Shown one piece after another: positions 1 through 9,756 of a stretch of 64,000 bases of DNA (within the stretch, counting starts at the first letter, position 1; every line of letters begins with the position of its first letter). Origin of the DNA: an uncultured Muribaculaceae bacterium (lineage in GTDB: Bacteria > Bacteroidota > Bacteroidia > Bacteroidales > Muribaculaceae). Location of the stretch: NCBI GenBank assembly GCA_910588245.1, contig CAJUQP010000006.1:61247-125246 (forward strand), written 5' to 3'. The notes below the pieces were generated by a model, which saw nothing but the letters and a program-made list of their open reading frames with translations, ran no database searches and was not told the DNA's origin. The translations under genes and the position numbers were made by a program.

Positions 1-1
1 C

Positions 2-394
2 ATAAAGATAAAGAGCAGCCACATGCTGCTCGCCTACGGCTTCCTCAGGAAAGTGTTTGAGGTATTCGAGGCATACCAGACCCCTATCGACATGATCACG
101 ACTTCGGAGGTGGGCGTGTCGGTGTCGATCGACAACGAGCGCAATCTCGACAAGATCCTGAGCGAACTTCGACACTATGGAGAGGTGACTGTAGACCACG
201 ACATGGTGATCGTCTGCGTGGTGGGCGACCTCGAATGGCAGAACCGCGGATTCGAAGCCGAGGTGGTCAACGCCCTCAAGGAGATACCCGTCAGGATGAT
301 CTCCTACGGAGGCAGCAACTACAACATCTCACTCCTGATCCGCAAAGAGGATAAAATCCGCGCGCTCCAGCTCCTGAGCGAGCATCTTTTCTGA
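2..394 (+). CDS. lysC: Aspartate kinase, C-terminal part (cut by window edge)
   Basis: The frame is open from the left edge, so the gene begins outside the window and only about 130 C-terminal residues are seen. They form the tandem ACT regulatory region of a lysine-sensitive aspartokinase: the stretch with key residues TPIDMITTSEVGVSVSID is the typical effector-binding strand-loop of this family, and the ending ISYGGSNYNISLLI matches the second ACT domain. The catalytic kinase domain is not visible. The enzyme phosphorylates aspartate, the first step to lysine, threonine and methionine. lysA follows after 10 bases, as in many Bacteroidales, so the two are probably co-transcribed and serve diaminopimelate and lysine synthesis. 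A fused homoserine dehydrogenase is excluded because the protein ends right after the ACT region. Confidence 0.9.
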   Translation: MKIKSSHMLLAYGFLRKVFEVFEAYQTPIDMITTSEVGVSVSIDNERNLDKILSELRHYGEVTVDHDMVIVCVVGDLEWQNRGFEAEVVNALKEIPVRMISYGGSNYNISLLIRKEDKIRALQLLSEHLF

Positions 395-404
395 AAAAAC
401 ACTG

Positions 405-1553
405 ATGAAACACGACATATTCCCAATAGACCATTTCGAGAGCGAGACAACGCCGTTCTATTATTACGACCTGCATCTGCTCGACAAGACGCTCGACACA
501 ATCACGGAATGCTCAGCGTTCCCCGGCTTCCACGTGCATTACGCCGTGAAAGCGAATGCCAATCCTGAGCTTCTGCGGCGCATCGCGGCCTCCGGCCTCG
601 GAGCCGACACCGTGAGCATCGGCGAGATCCACGCCGCCATAACGGCCGGATTTCCCGCCCCGAAGATAGTGTTTGCCGGAGTCGGCAAGACCGACGACGA
701 GATCACGCAGGCCCTGCAGGCCGAGATAGGCTGCTTCAACGCAGAGTCATTGCCTGAGATAGAAGCCATCGAGAAGATAGCCTCAGAGCTCGGGAAAACA
801 GCACCGGTGGCGCTGAGGGTAAACCCTGAGATCGACGCCCACACCCACCACTACATTACCACAGGCCTGGCGGAGAACAAATTCGGGATAGCGCTCTCGA
901 CGCTCGACAGCGTGATCGACAGATGCCTGAAGTCGGAATGGATAGAATTCAAGGGCTTCCATTTTCACATCGGCAGCCAGATCGAGGATCTCGAGCCATA
1001 CCGCATACTGTGCCGCCGCATCAACGAGCTTCAGGACAAGTATCCCGACCTCGTTATTCCCACGATCAACGTCGGCGGCGGCCTCGGCATTGACTATGAC
1101 GATCCCGACGGACATCCGATACCCGATTTCAAGTCATATTTCGAGGTGTTCAGAGACAATCTCCGGCTCCGTCCCGGCCAGCAGCTCCATTTCGAGCTCG
1201 GAAGGTCGGTCGTGGGCCAGTGCGGATCGCTCATATGCCGCGTGGTATATGTGAAAGAGGGGGTTGGAAAGAAATTCATCATTCTCGACGGCGGCATGAC
1301 GGCGCTCATCCGTCCGGCCCTCTACCAGGCCCACCACAAGATAGAAAACATCACGTCAGCTTCCCCGATCATGGAGAGATATGATGTGGTGGGGCCGATC
1401 TGCGAGTCGTCAGACACTTTCGGCACAGAGGAAACACTTCCTCTCACCAGCCGCGGCGACCTCATAGCGCTCCGCTCGGCAGGAGCCTACGGAGAGACAA
1501 TGGCCTCCGGCTACAACTGCCGTCCCCTTCCGGGCTCAGCCTACAGCCGCTAA
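405..1553 (+). CDS. lysA: Diaminopimelate decarboxylase
   Basis: A 382-residue fold-type III PLP enzyme that decarboxylates meso-diaminopimelate to lysine in the cytosol. The PLP lysine is K49 in HYAVKANAN. The phosphate-binding glycine loop (NVGGGLGIDYDDP) and the C-terminal cysteine motif GPICESSDTFG, which completes the active site of the partner subunit in the dimer, are both present. The length is slightly short of the usual 400-420 but no motif is missing. The start is the first ATG after the lysC stop, 10 bases downstream, which fits an operon. Arginine or ornithine decarboxylase is unlikely because of the ICESSDTFG motif and the lysC neighbour. A strong terminator follows. Confidence 0.93.
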   Translation: MKHDIFPIDHFESETTPFYYYDLHLLDKTLDTITECSAFPGFHVHYAVKANANPELLRRIAASGLGADTVSIGEIHAAITAGFPAPKIVFAGVGKTDDEITQALQAEIGCFNAESLPEIEAIEKIASELGKTAPVALRVNPEIDAHTHHYITTGLAENKFGIALSTLDSVIDRCLKSEWIEFKGFHFHIGSQIEDLEPYRILCRRINELQDKYPDLVIPTINVGGGLGIDYDDPDGHPIPDFKSYFEVFRDNLRLRPGQQLHFELGRSVVGQCGSLICRVVYVKEGVGKKFIILDGGMTALIRPALYQAHHKIENITSASPIMERYDVVGPICESSDTFGTEETLPLTSRGDLIALRSAGAYGETMASGYNCRPLPGSAYSR

Positions 1554-1581
1554 ATAAACCAGAGGATGAAAATTCTTCATG

Positions 1582-1628
1582 AGAGATCAGGACACATTGC
1601 GAAAGTGCAATATCCTGATCTCTTATTT
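1582..1628 (+). terminator. Rho-independent terminator after lysA
   Basis: An 11-base arm (AGAGATCAGGA, 1582-1592) pairs perfectly with 1613-1623. A short inner stem ATTGC/GCAAT is closed over a GAAA-type loop, and a T-rich tail follows. It separates lysA from the regulator gene. Confidence 0.85.
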
Positions 1629-1629
1629 T

Positions 1630-1660
1630 ATTGTCATTCTAAATTAATTTCATATCTTTG
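1630..1660 (+). promoter_or_regulatory. Bacteroidetes-type promoter of the PUL regulator
   Basis: TATCTTTG at 1653-1660 matches the Bacteroidetes -7 consensus TAnnTTTG. A near-consensus -33 element (ATTG, 1630-1633) lies 19 bases upstream. The regulator gene starts 59 bases downstream. Confidence 0.65.
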
Positions 1661-1719
1661 CACATCTGTACGCCGTATTTCCGGCCCAGAAGCCGCCCTT
1701 ATAATCTAACTGCAATCAT

Positions 1720-3429
1720 ATGAACCGACTCGCTTACCTGACATCGATAATCCTGACATTCATCATATGCTCCTCAGCATCAGGCGCCGGCAACGAAGTG
1801 CTCTTACGTCGCCTCGACTCCCTTATAAATCATAAGGAAGACCTTGAGCGGCTGAAAACAAACCGCATAGCGGATGCCACGCGAAAAGCCGCCAACGCCT
1901 CCTCCGACAATGAACGATATCTTTTCAACTCATTGCTTTTCGATGAATATTCCACCTTCAGTGTCGACTCAGCATTGAAATATATAAACCTGGCCATAGC
2001 TACGGCGCAGACGACCGGCAACAAAGACTGGCTGGCAGACGCGATGATCGACAAAAGCTCTCTCCTCGTTGGCACCGGACTCCTTAAAGAGGGGGAAGAT
2101 ATTATGCACGCCATCGACAGAAACACTCTATCCGATGAACTGCTGATATCCTACTACGGACAGATGATCTACCTCTACAGCCATTTCGGCAACTATACCG
2201 GAGGGAAAACCAATGAATACTATATAAAAGAGAGAACATATAAGGATTCGATCATGCAGGTCATCACGCCGGCACACAAAGACTACCTCTGGTATAAGGC
2301 TTGGGATATCCTCGGGACAGACAAGAAGGATCCTTCGCTGATTCCGGCTCTTGAAAAGAAACTTGCATCATCGGAATTCAACTCAAGGGAGGATGCCAAG
2401 GATTTCTACGCCCTAAGCAAGCTGTATGAATGGCAAGATGATAAGGAGAATTATGAGAAATACATGATTCTCTCAGCCATAACCGATGTGACAACAGCCA
2501 ATGCCGAGATAGCCTCTCTTGAAGAACTGGCAAAGATTGTGTTCAATAACGGCAAAGGTGATATCGACAGGGCATACTCATATATAAACTACAGTCTCAA
2601 CAAGGCGCTGACATATCCCAACCGCGTGAGGGCATTCGGAATAGCGAAAACCCAGGATGACGTCAATAGGGCATATCAGCAACGCAACCGCGAGCAGGAA
2701 CAGCGTATAAAGCTCTATCTTGTGCTCGCCTGCGTGCTGGCCGTGGTTCTTATCATAACAGTCGCTGTAATAGTATATCAGAACAGAAAGCTCAAGCTGC
2801 AGCGTTCAGACCTCGACTCGGCCAACAAGAATCTCAACAGGAATGTGACGGAACTTTCGGAAGCCAAGACACAGCTTGGCCTCGCCAACGAGAGCCTGAA
2901 GAAACTCAACGAGGAGTTGAATTCAATAAATCAGGAACTGAAGGAATCAAACTACGTCAAGGAGGAATATATAGGGTATATCTTCACCATCTGCTCATCC
3001 TACATAAGCAAGCTCGAGAGCTTCCGGAAAAACATCCACGTGAAAGCCATGGCAAAAAAATTCAAGGAAATAGAAGACTACACGTCGAAGGCAGACATGA
3101 TGAAAGAGGAGCTCCGGGATTTCTATAAATCTTTCGACACTATCTTCCTCGATATCTATCCCGATTTCATAAAAGATTTCAACGCCCTGCTGCAACCCGA
3201 CAAGCAGATCATGCCCAAGGAGGGAGAACTGCTCAACACAGAGCTGCGAATCTATGCCCTTGTGCGGCTCGGCATCACCGACAGCGTGAAGATCGCCGAC
3301 TTCCTCCACTGCTCGCCACAGACAGTCTACAACAACCGCTTCCGGGTGCGCAACAAGGCGCTGATACCACGGGAAGCATTCGCTGAGACTGTCAGAACCC
3401 TCGGCAAATACATGGAAAGGCCCTCGTGA
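1720..3429 (+). CDS. Membrane-spanning TPR/HTH transcriptional regulator (DUF6377-like)
   Basis: 569 residues. Order: a signal sequence (about 1-22), a periplasmic helical region with TPR-like repeats (about 30-320), one transmembrane helix at about 331-352 (LYLVLACVLAVVLIITVAV), a coiled coil (about 355-415), and a C-terminal cytosolic region ending in a LuxR-like helix-turn-helix (about 505-555, with IADFLHCSPQTVYNNRFRVR). This is the layout of Bacteroidetes one-piece transmembrane regulators of the DUF6377 type, which sense a periplasmic signal and act on neighbouring susC/susD genes. It stands directly upstream of susC in the same direction, so it is the likely activator of this locus. 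No kinase or receiver domain is present, so it is not a hybrid two-component system. The ligand is unknown. Confidence 0.82.
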   Translation: MNRLAYLTSIILTFIICSSASGAGNEVLLRRLDSLINHKEDLERLKTNRIADATRKAANASSDNERYLFNSLLFDEYSTFSVDSALKYINLAIATAQTTGNKDWLADAMIDKSSLLVGTGLLKEGEDIMHAIDRNTLSDELLISYYGQMIYLYSHFGNYTGGKTNEYYIKERTYKDSIMQVITPAHKDYLWYKAWDILGTDKKDPSLIPALEKKLASSEFNSREDAKDFYALSKLYEWQDDKENYEKYMILSAITDVTTANAEIASLEELAKIVFNNGKGDIDRAYSYINYSLNKALTYPNRVRAFGIAKTQDDVNRAYQQRNREQEQRIKLYLVLACVLAVVLIITVAVIVYQNRKLKLQRSDLDSANKNLNRNVTELSEAKTQLGLANESLKKLNEELNSINQELKESNYVKEEYIGYIFTICSSYISKLESFRKNIHVKAMAKKFKEIEDYTSKADMMKEELRDFYKSFDTIFLDIYPDFIKDFNALLQPDKQIMPKEGELLNTELRIYALVRLGITDSVKIADFLHCSPQTVYNNRFRVRNKALIPREAFAETVRTLGKYMERPS

Positions 3430-3445
3430 AGGGCCTTCTTTTTTT
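3417..3445 (+). terminator. Terminator that contains the stop codon of the regulator
   Basis: AAGGCCCT (3417-3424) pairs with AGGGCCTT (3430-3437) around a 5-base loop CGTGA. The stop codon TGA (3427-3429) lies in this loop. A run of T follows at 3439-3445. The last coding triplets form the left arm. Confidence 0.85.
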
Positions 3446-3578
3446 CTTACGATGCAAGTCGAGGCTTACTTTATTGCTGATCAGCGACGGGACATATCAA
3501 TTGATTATATGACAATTAACCTCAATCAAGATTTACCTTGACACTTTACCTGGGCATACAGCCCACTGTTTTTAGATA

Positions 3579-3586
3579 TAATTTTG
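3579..3586 (+). promoter_or_regulatory. Likely -7 element of the susC promoter
   Basis: TAATTTTG fits the Bacteroidetes -7 consensus. No good TTTG lies 19-21 bases upstream, as expected for a promoter that needs an activator. The leader to the susC start is about 110 bases. The rest of 3446-3698 holds no gene. Confidence 0.5.
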
Positions 3587-3698
3587 CAGCGTCGGATCCA
3601 GACAACGGCGGCATGACGCGCACAGTCCGGGAAGGCAAGGGAAAAACTCTCTGACAGCATTATTAACCATTGAAAACTTATTAATCAAAAACCCAGTC

Positions 3699-6662
3699 AT
3701 GAAAACGAAGATTCATCTTCTGGCTCTCGTCATTCTCATGGTCCTCTCAGGCAACCTGCCGGCTGCCGCGGCAGATATCCTGTCGACAGGGACTGTGACA
3801 GACACAAACAATGAGCCATTGATCGGCGTCACGGTCGCAGTGAAAGGTCATCCCGGCATGGGAACGGCAACCGACCTCGACGGCAAGTTCCAGATCAAAG
3901 TGCCTGAAGGCTCCACCCTGGTGTTCTCCTATATAGGATGCGCCACAAAAGAACTCAAGGCCGCACAAGGAATGGATGTCGTGCTTGAAGACGACAGCGC
4001 CAATCTTGAGGAGGTCGTCGTGATCGGCTACGGCGCGGTAAAAAGGAAAGACCTGACCACCGCAGTGTCGACCATCGGCGAGAAAGACATCGACAACCGT
4101 CCCATCATCTCGGCCGCACAAGCCCTCCAGGGTAAGGCCGCCGGAATCGCGGTGTCGTCGCCCAACGGAGCTCCCGGCGGAGGAATGACCATCCGCGTGA
4201 GAGGCACAACCTCAATGAACGGTTCCAACGAACCTCTGTATGTGGTAGACGGTGTGCCCGTGGACAACGTGAGCTTCCTGGCTCCCAACGACATCGAAAA
4301 CATGCAGATCCTTAAAGACGCCTCGGCCGCAGCCATCTATGGCTCGCGCGGCGCCAACGGCGTGATACTCATCACCACCAGGAAAGGCAACAAAGGGAAA
4401 GCCCAGGTGTCGCTCAACCTGCAGGGGGGCTTCACAAACATTGTCAAGCACATAGACGTGCTCAATTATCAGCAATACAAGGATCTGCAGGACGAGATCG
4501 GCCTCGTGAACGTGCCCGAGGGCCTTTCCGACGTCACCGACTGGCAGAAAGAGACCTTCCGCACAGGCTCGACGCAGACCTACAATGTCTCGATCGCCCA
4601 GGCCACGGAAAAACTGAAATATTTCTTCTCCGGGGGCTACCAGCGCGACGGAGGCATCATCAAGGCATCATTCTATCAGCGCTATAACTTCCGTATGAAC
4701 GTGGAGAGCGAGCTATACAAATGGCTTACGGTAAAGACCAACGTATCGTATGCCGACTATTCCTCCAACGGAGGCGGAGCAATGGGCACCGGCGCGAGCC
4801 GTGGAGGTGTGATCCTCTCCACCATCAACACACCCACCTATGCCCCTGTGTGGGATCCGGAGAATCCGGCGCAGTACTACAACAACTTCTACGGCGTCAA
4901 CCTCCAGCACCCCATCGAGAATATCGCGCGACAGAAATATAACCGCAATAAAGAGAACCGTCTTATCGCGTCGGGCGAACTCTTCTTCACATTCCTTCCA
5001 GGCCTCACGCTCCAGAGCAAATTCACGCTCGACAGAAGGAACGCCCTCAATACCTCCTTCCTCGATCCAGTCACCACCACCCGCGGACGCGAACAATATG
5101 GCGAGGGAAGCGACAACCGCAACCAGAACACCGTGCTCACCTGGGACAATATCCTCAACTGGAAACATGACTTCGGCAAGCATGGCATTGACATCATGGC
5201 CGGCACGTCGTGGACAGACTCCGACTACCGCAACAGCTGGATCAACGGCTCACACTACCGCGACGACAAGATCCAGACCCTCAACGCCGCCAACAAGATC
5301 GCTCTCGGAGGTGCCGGCTCGTCGGCATCGGAATGGGGCATAATGTCTTACCTCGGCCGCATAGCCTACAACTACGACTCCCGTTATCTTCTGACAGCCA
5401 ACATACGCTACGACGGATCGTCAAAACTTCATCCCGACCACCGCTGGAAAGCCTTCCCCTCCGTGTCGGCGGCATGGCGAATGAATCAGGAAGACTTCAT
5501 GAGCGGCATAGAATGGATATCCGACCTCAAGATCCGTGGAGGCTGGGGAAAGACCGGCAACCAGGGTGGCGTGGGAGACTACGCTTACCTGCAGCGCTAC
5601 AACATCAACCGCATCCCATGGTATGAGGAGGGGAAGGAGAATGCCGTGCCTACAATCACACAGGCCAACCTCCGCACAACCGACCTCACCTGGGAAACCA
5701 CCACACAGTGGGGCATCGGTGTTGACTTCTCAGTGCTCAACGGCAGGATCAACCTCGCGGCCGACTATTACAACAAGAAAACCACCGACATGCTCATGTG
5801 GGTGTCGCTCCCGGCAGGCGCCGCGGCGGCAAGCTCCATTCAGCGCAATGAGGGTGAGATGACCAACAAAGGCTTCGAGTTCTCCATATCCTCCCACAAT
5901 CTCCAGGGTGACTTTACATGGGACACCGACTTCAACATGAGCTTCAACCGCAACAAGCTCACCAAGCTTTCCTTGCAGAAGATCTATACAGACGGCAAGA
6001 CCTCGGAATACGTCAATGAGAATGTGGTGCGCAACGAGCCGGGACGCCCCCTCGGCGGATTCTATGGCTACATCTCCGACGGAGTGGATCCGGAGACAGG
6101 CGAGCTTATGTACCGCGACCTCAACGGCGACGGACGCATCTCCTCGTCCGACCGCACCTACATCGGCGACCCGAATCCCGACTTCACGTTTGGCATGACC
6201 AACTCCTTCTCATGGAAAGGTTTCAACCTTAGCATCTTCCTCACCGGCTCCTGCGGCAACGACATCTTCAACGCCTCAAGAATGGAGACCGAGGGAATGT
6301 ATGACGGCAAAAACCAGACAACGCGCGTGCTCAACCGCTGGAGGATCCCGGGACAGATCACAGACGTGCCCAAGGCCGGCTACGACATGAAAAACTCCAC
6401 ATATTTCGTGGAAGACGGTAGCTACCTGCGCATCAAGGATATCTCCCTTTCCTACAATATCTCCGGCAAATGGATGGACAAGATAGGAATATCGAAGATA
6501 CAGCCCTATTTCACGGCATCCAACGTATACACCTTCACCAAATACAAAGGCTTCGACCCGGAAGTGAACCAGTGGGGAAGCAGCGGAGCCGTGCAGGGCA
6601 TCGACTGGGGCACATATCCTCAATGCCGCAGCTATGTATTCGGTCTAAACGTAACCTTCTAA
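3699..6662 (+). CDS. SusC-family TonB-dependent outer-membrane glycan transporter
   Basis: 987 residues, normal for the family. A signal peptide (about 1-25) is followed by a carboxypeptidase-D regulatory-like beta-sandwich (about 28-105; GTVTDTNNEPLIGVTV), the SusC signature (NLEEVVVIGYGAVKRKDLT), a plug domain (about 115-235; LYVVDGVPVDN, DASAAAIYGSRGANGVILIT) and a 22-strand barrel ending in a terminal aromatic (NVTF). It imports oligosaccharides across the outer membrane using TonB energy, with SusD as the lid. susD follows after 13 bases. The enzymes that follow suggest a beta-glucan ligand, but the transporter sequence alone does not show this. Confidence 0.95.
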   Translation: MKTKIHLLALVILMVLSGNLPAAAADILSTGTVTDTNNEPLIGVTVAVKGHPGMGTATDLDGKFQIKVPEGSTLVFSYIGCATKELKAAQGMDVVLEDDSANLEEVVVIGYGAVKRKDLTTAVSTIGEKDIDNRPIISAAQALQGKAAGIAVSSPNGAPGGGMTIRVRGTTSMNGSNEPLYVVDGVPVDNVSFLAPNDIENMQILKDASAAAIYGSRGANGVILITTRKGNKGKAQVSLNLQGGFTNIVKHIDVLNYQQYKDLQDEIGLVNVPEGLSDVTDWQKETFRTGSTQTYNVSIAQATEKLKYFFSGGYQRDGGIIKASFYQRYNFRMNVESELYKWLTVKTNVSYADYSSNGGGAMGTGASRGGVILSTINTPTYAPVWDPENPAQYYNNFYGVNLQHPIENIARQKYNRNKENRLIASGELFFTFLPGLTLQSKFTLDRRNALNTSFLDPVTTTRGREQYGEGSDNRNQNTVLTWDNILNWKHDFGKHGIDIMAGTSWTDSDYRNSWINGSHYRDDKIQTLNAANKIALGGAGSSASEWGIMSYLGRIAYNYDSRYLLTANIRYDGSSKLHPDHRWKAFPSVSAAWRMNQEDFMSGIEWISDLKIRGGWGKTGNQGGVGDYAYLQRYNINRIPWYEEGKENAVPTITQANLRTTDLTWETTTQWGIGVDFSVLNGRINLAADYYNKKTTDMLMWVSLPAGAAAASSIQRNEGEMTNKGFEFSISSHNLQGDFTWDTDFNMSFNRNKLTKLSLQKIYTDGKTSEYVNENVVRNEPGRPLGGFYGYISDGVDPETGELMYRDLNGDGRISSSDRTYIGDPNPDFTFGMTNSFSWKGFNLSIFLTGSCGNDIFNASRMETEGMYDGKNQTTRVLNRWRIPGQITDVPKAGYDMKNSTYFVEDGSYLRIKDISLSYNISGKWMDKIGISKIQPYFTASNVYTFTKYKGFDPEVNQWGSSGAVQGIDWGTYPQCRSYVFGLNVTF

Positions 6663-6675
6663 AATTCCGCAAACT

Positions 6676-8217
6676 ATGAAAAAGATATATTTCTACGGGA
6701 GCATCCTGGGCGCCATGCTCACTATGGCAGCCTGCTCCACCCAATATGATCCTGTCGCCGACTATTCAGACGTGACGGAAGGCGTCACCGAGGAGCAGGA
6801 GGAGATTGTGTTTCCCGATAAGAACGCGGTGGCAAGCTATATGACAACACTCTACGACGGCAAAATGCGCGGACGCCAGGAACACTGGCATCTCGACAAG
6901 CTTCTCATAGCCGAGGCACACTCCGACAACGCGTATGCCGGCACCACAGGCGCCGAGGTCGTACCCTACGAAGACAACTCCATAGAGGGCTCCAACTCCG
7001 TCGTGGCCCGCGACTGGGACCGCTTCATGACTGATGCCGCATATGCCACCAAACTGATAGTGAACATCGACAAGGTAGCCGACGGGAGCCTGAGCCAGAG
7101 CGAGATAGACTCCTATCGCGCGCAGGCCGAGATCTACCGGGCCATGATATGGTTTGACATGGTGCGCCTCTGGGGCGACATACCTGTAATAAAGACTGTG
7201 GCCGGCAACATCACCGCCGACAACATCGAAGATTCGTATGCAGCCTATTTCCCGGCCCAGAACACTGAGCTTGAAGCATATCAGGCAATTGAAGCCGATC
7301 TTCTTGACGCCGTGCAACACGCTCCGGCCGGCAACAGCGCCGACAAGACCGTGCTTTCAAGAGACGTTGCGAAAGCCCTTCTCTGCAAGATCTATGCCGA
7401 GAAACCCCTCCGCGACTATGCCAAAGTCATAAGATATGCCGATGAACTCGCGGCAGCCGGCTATGACATAATCGACGACTTCACCCATCTCTACGGCGTA
7501 GACATGACTCCCCAGGAGGAGGGGAGCAAGAATCTGAAGGCGACTCCCCTTGAACTCAACACAAAGGAGGCCATACTCGAGATACACTACCCATCCGGAT
7601 CAGGCAACTGGGAATCATGGATGTACGGACGTTCCCTCGAAAACTGGGACTACTCATTCACTTGGGCAAAATGGATCACACCCTCGCGCGATCTCATCAA
7701 GGCCTTCGACGAAGCCGGCGATGTGGTCCGCAAAAACGAGAGCATCGTCTATTATCCCTGCTCATGGAGCAACTACTACCCTTCCGACAACTATGCATTC
7801 ATGTATAAATGCCGTTCAGGCTACGTGTCGAACATCAAATACCGGTATGCCGACATCCTTCTCCTGAAGGCCGAGGCTCTCATACAGACAGGCGATCTGG
7901 ATGGAGCCGCCACCATTATCGACCGCATCCGCGAGCGCGCCGGACTCGGCAAACTCCCCGCATCGGCACGGTCCGGAAAAGACGCGCTCCTCAACGCCTA
8001 TCTCAAGGAGCGCCGCTTGGAGCTCGCATTCGAGGGGGAGCGCTGGTTTGACCTCGTGCGTCTTGACAAAGTGGAGGAGATCATGAACGCCGTCTATGCC
8101 AAAGACAGCGGACGACACGCACAGAAGACTCCGTTCACCCAGAACTCCTACCGTCTGCCGATTCCGCAGTCAGTACTCGACGCAAACGACAATCTCGTCC
8201 AGAATCCCGGATATTAA
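6676..8217 (+). CDS. SusD/RagB-family glycan-binding lipoprotein
   Basis: 513 residues. A lipoprotein signal with lipobox TMAAC at about residue 20 anchors it to the outer membrane. The helical RagB/SusD fold is shown by the TPR-like regions EIYRAMIWFDMVRLWGDIP and YADILLLKAEALIQTGDLDGA, and by the C-terminal signature LKERRLELAFEGERWFDLVR. It forms the surface lid of the SusC channel and binds the oligosaccharide. It lies between susC and the GH30 gene with short gaps, so it is part of the same transcript. Confidence 0.95.
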   Translation: MKKIYFYGSILGAMLTMAACSTQYDPVADYSDVTEGVTEEQEEIVFPDKNAVASYMTTLYDGKMRGRQEHWHLDKLLIAEAHSDNAYAGTTGAEVVPYEDNSIEGSNSVVARDWDRFMTDAAYATKLIVNIDKVADGSLSQSEIDSYRAQAEIYRAMIWFDMVRLWGDIPVIKTVAGNITADNIEDSYAAYFPAQNTELEAYQAIEADLLDAVQHAPAGNSADKTVLSRDVAKALLCKIYAEKPLRDYAKVIRYADELAAAGYDIIDDFTHLYGVDMTPQEEGSKNLKATPLELNTKEAILEIHYPSGSGNWESWMYGRSLENWDYSFTWAKWITPSRDLIKAFDEAGDVVRKNESIVYYPCSWSNYYPSDNYAFMYKCRSGYVSNIKYRYADILLLKAEALIQTGDLDGAATIIDRIRERAGLGKLPASARSGKDALLNAYLKERRLELAFEGERWFDLVRLDKVEEIMNAVYAKDSGRHAQKTPFTQNSYRLPIPQSVLDANDNLVQNPGY

Positions 8218-8241
8218 TCATTGACCTAAAAGACATTTAAA

Positions 8242-9738
8242 ATGAAAAATATAAAGACTCTACTTATATCTGCGCTGACCATAGGCTCGCTCGGGATGTG
8301 CTCCTGCGACAACAGCGTGAAAATAGGCCCCCAGCCCACTCCCGATCCAGTTCCGGAGGAGGGAACGGACGTGAAGATGATCACCACCACATCCAACCGC
8401 GCGAAAGATCTCACCGTGTCGGGAATCGCGTTCAGTAAAAAAGACAATATGTCGCCCAGCTGCATCACCATCCTCCCCGAGGAACAATATCAGACAATGG
8501 ACGGATTCGGAGTGGCAGTGACAGGCTCTACATGCTACAATCTGCTGAAAATGTCGCCCGAAGACCGCAAATCATTCCTCGAGGTGACTTTCGATCCTGT
8601 CAACGGCTATGGATTCAGCTATGTGCGCATATCCATAGGATGCTCCGATTTCTCCCTGAGCGAATACACATGCTGCGACAAGGAGGGTATCGGGAACTTC
8701 TCCCTTACAAAAGAGGAAACCGACTATGTGATCCCCGTGCTCAAAGAGATTCTGGCAATCAATCCGTCGCTAAAGATCATGGGCACCCCCTGGACTCCTC
8801 CGAAATGGATGAAAGTGAAAGATCTCCAGAGCCTTGAGCCTTTCGATTCCTGGACATCGGGATCGCTCAATCCCCGGTATTACGCCGACTATGGTGAGTA
8901 TTTCGTGAAATGGATAAAAGCTTTCGAACAGAACGGCATAAAGATTTATTCCGTCACACCCCAGAACGAACCCCTCAACCGTGGCAACTCCGCCTCATGC
9001 TACATGCCATGGGAAGAGGAGCGCGACTTCATCAAGAACGGCCTCGGCCCTGCTCTGAAGAACGCCGGTCTCGACGTGAAAGTCTATGCCTTCGACCACA
9101 ACTACAACTACGACAATATCGAATCGCAGAAAGGTTATCCCGTCAACATCTATGCCGACGGAGAGGCTGCCGACTACCTCGACGGGGCAGCCTACCACAA
9201 CTATGGCGGCGACAAAGAGGAACTCATATCCGTACATAACGCCGCTCCCGGCATGGACCTTGTCTTCACGGAGACATCTATCGGCACCTGGAACAACGGC
9301 CGCGATCTCTCGGCCCGTCTTCTCGACGACATGGAGCAGGTGGCCCTCGGCACAGTCAACAGATGGTGCAAGGGAGTGATCGTCTGGAACCTCATGCTCG
9401 ACGAGGAGCGGGGTCCCAACCGTCCCGGAGGATGCCAGACCTGCTTCGGCGCTGTCGACATCAATCATGATTACACCACCATCACACGCAACTCCCACTA
9501 CTACATCATAGCCCATATGAGCAGCGTGGTGAAGCCGGGAGCAGTGCGCGTAGGCACGAAAGGATTCACGACCAACGGACTGACTTATACCGCGTTCAGA
9601 AACACCGACGGTTCGTTTGCACTTGTGGCCAGCAACAACAACTCCATGGCTCTTTCCTTCACCGTAGACGACGGCGTACATCATTTCTCCACCACAGTAC
9701 CGGCCAAGAGCGCCGTGTCATATGCCTGGAACAATTAA
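8242..9738 (+). CDS. GH30-family secreted glucanase (lipoprotein)
   Basis: 498 residues. An N-terminal lipoprotein signal (GMCSC, about residues 18-22) suggests surface anchoring. The TIM barrel carries the GH30 hallmarks: DGFGVAVTGS at the start, GTPWTPPKWMK, the acid/base glutamate E243 in TPQNEPLN, and the nucleophile E344 in VFTETSIGTW. A C-terminal beta domain completes the fold. GH30 includes beta-glucosylceramidase, xylanase and beta-1,6-glucanase. The xylanase branch is less likely, and the neighbours (SusC/D, binding lipoprotein, GH3) fit an endo-beta-1,6-glucanase (subfamily 3), as in the fungal-glucan locus of B. thetaiotaomicron as I recall it. The family is certain; the substrate is inferred from context. 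Confidence 0.88.
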   Translation: MKNIKTLLISALTIGSLGMCSCDNSVKIGPQPTPDPVPEEGTDVKMITTTSNRAKDLTVSGIAFSKKDNMSPSCITILPEEQYQTMDGFGVAVTGSTCYNLLKMSPEDRKSFLEVTFDPVNGYGFSYVRISIGCSDFSLSEYTCCDKEGIGNFSLTKEETDYVIPVLKEILAINPSLKIMGTPWTPPKWMKVKDLQSLEPFDSWTSGSLNPRYYADYGEYFVKWIKAFEQNGIKIYSVTPQNEPLNRGNSASCYMPWEEERDFIKNGLGPALKNAGLDVKVYAFDHNYNYDNIESQKGYPVNIYADGEAADYLDGAAYHNYGGDKEELISVHNAAPGMDLVFTETSIGTWNNGRDLSARLLDDMEQVALGTVNRWCKGVIVWNLMLDEERGPNRPGGCQTCFGAVDINHDYTTITRNSHYYIIAHMSSVVKPGAVRVGTKGFTTNGLTYTAFRNTDGSFALVASNNNSMALSFTVDDGVHHFSTTVPAKSAVSYAWNN

Positions 9739-9756
9739 TCAACAATCAGACAACTC

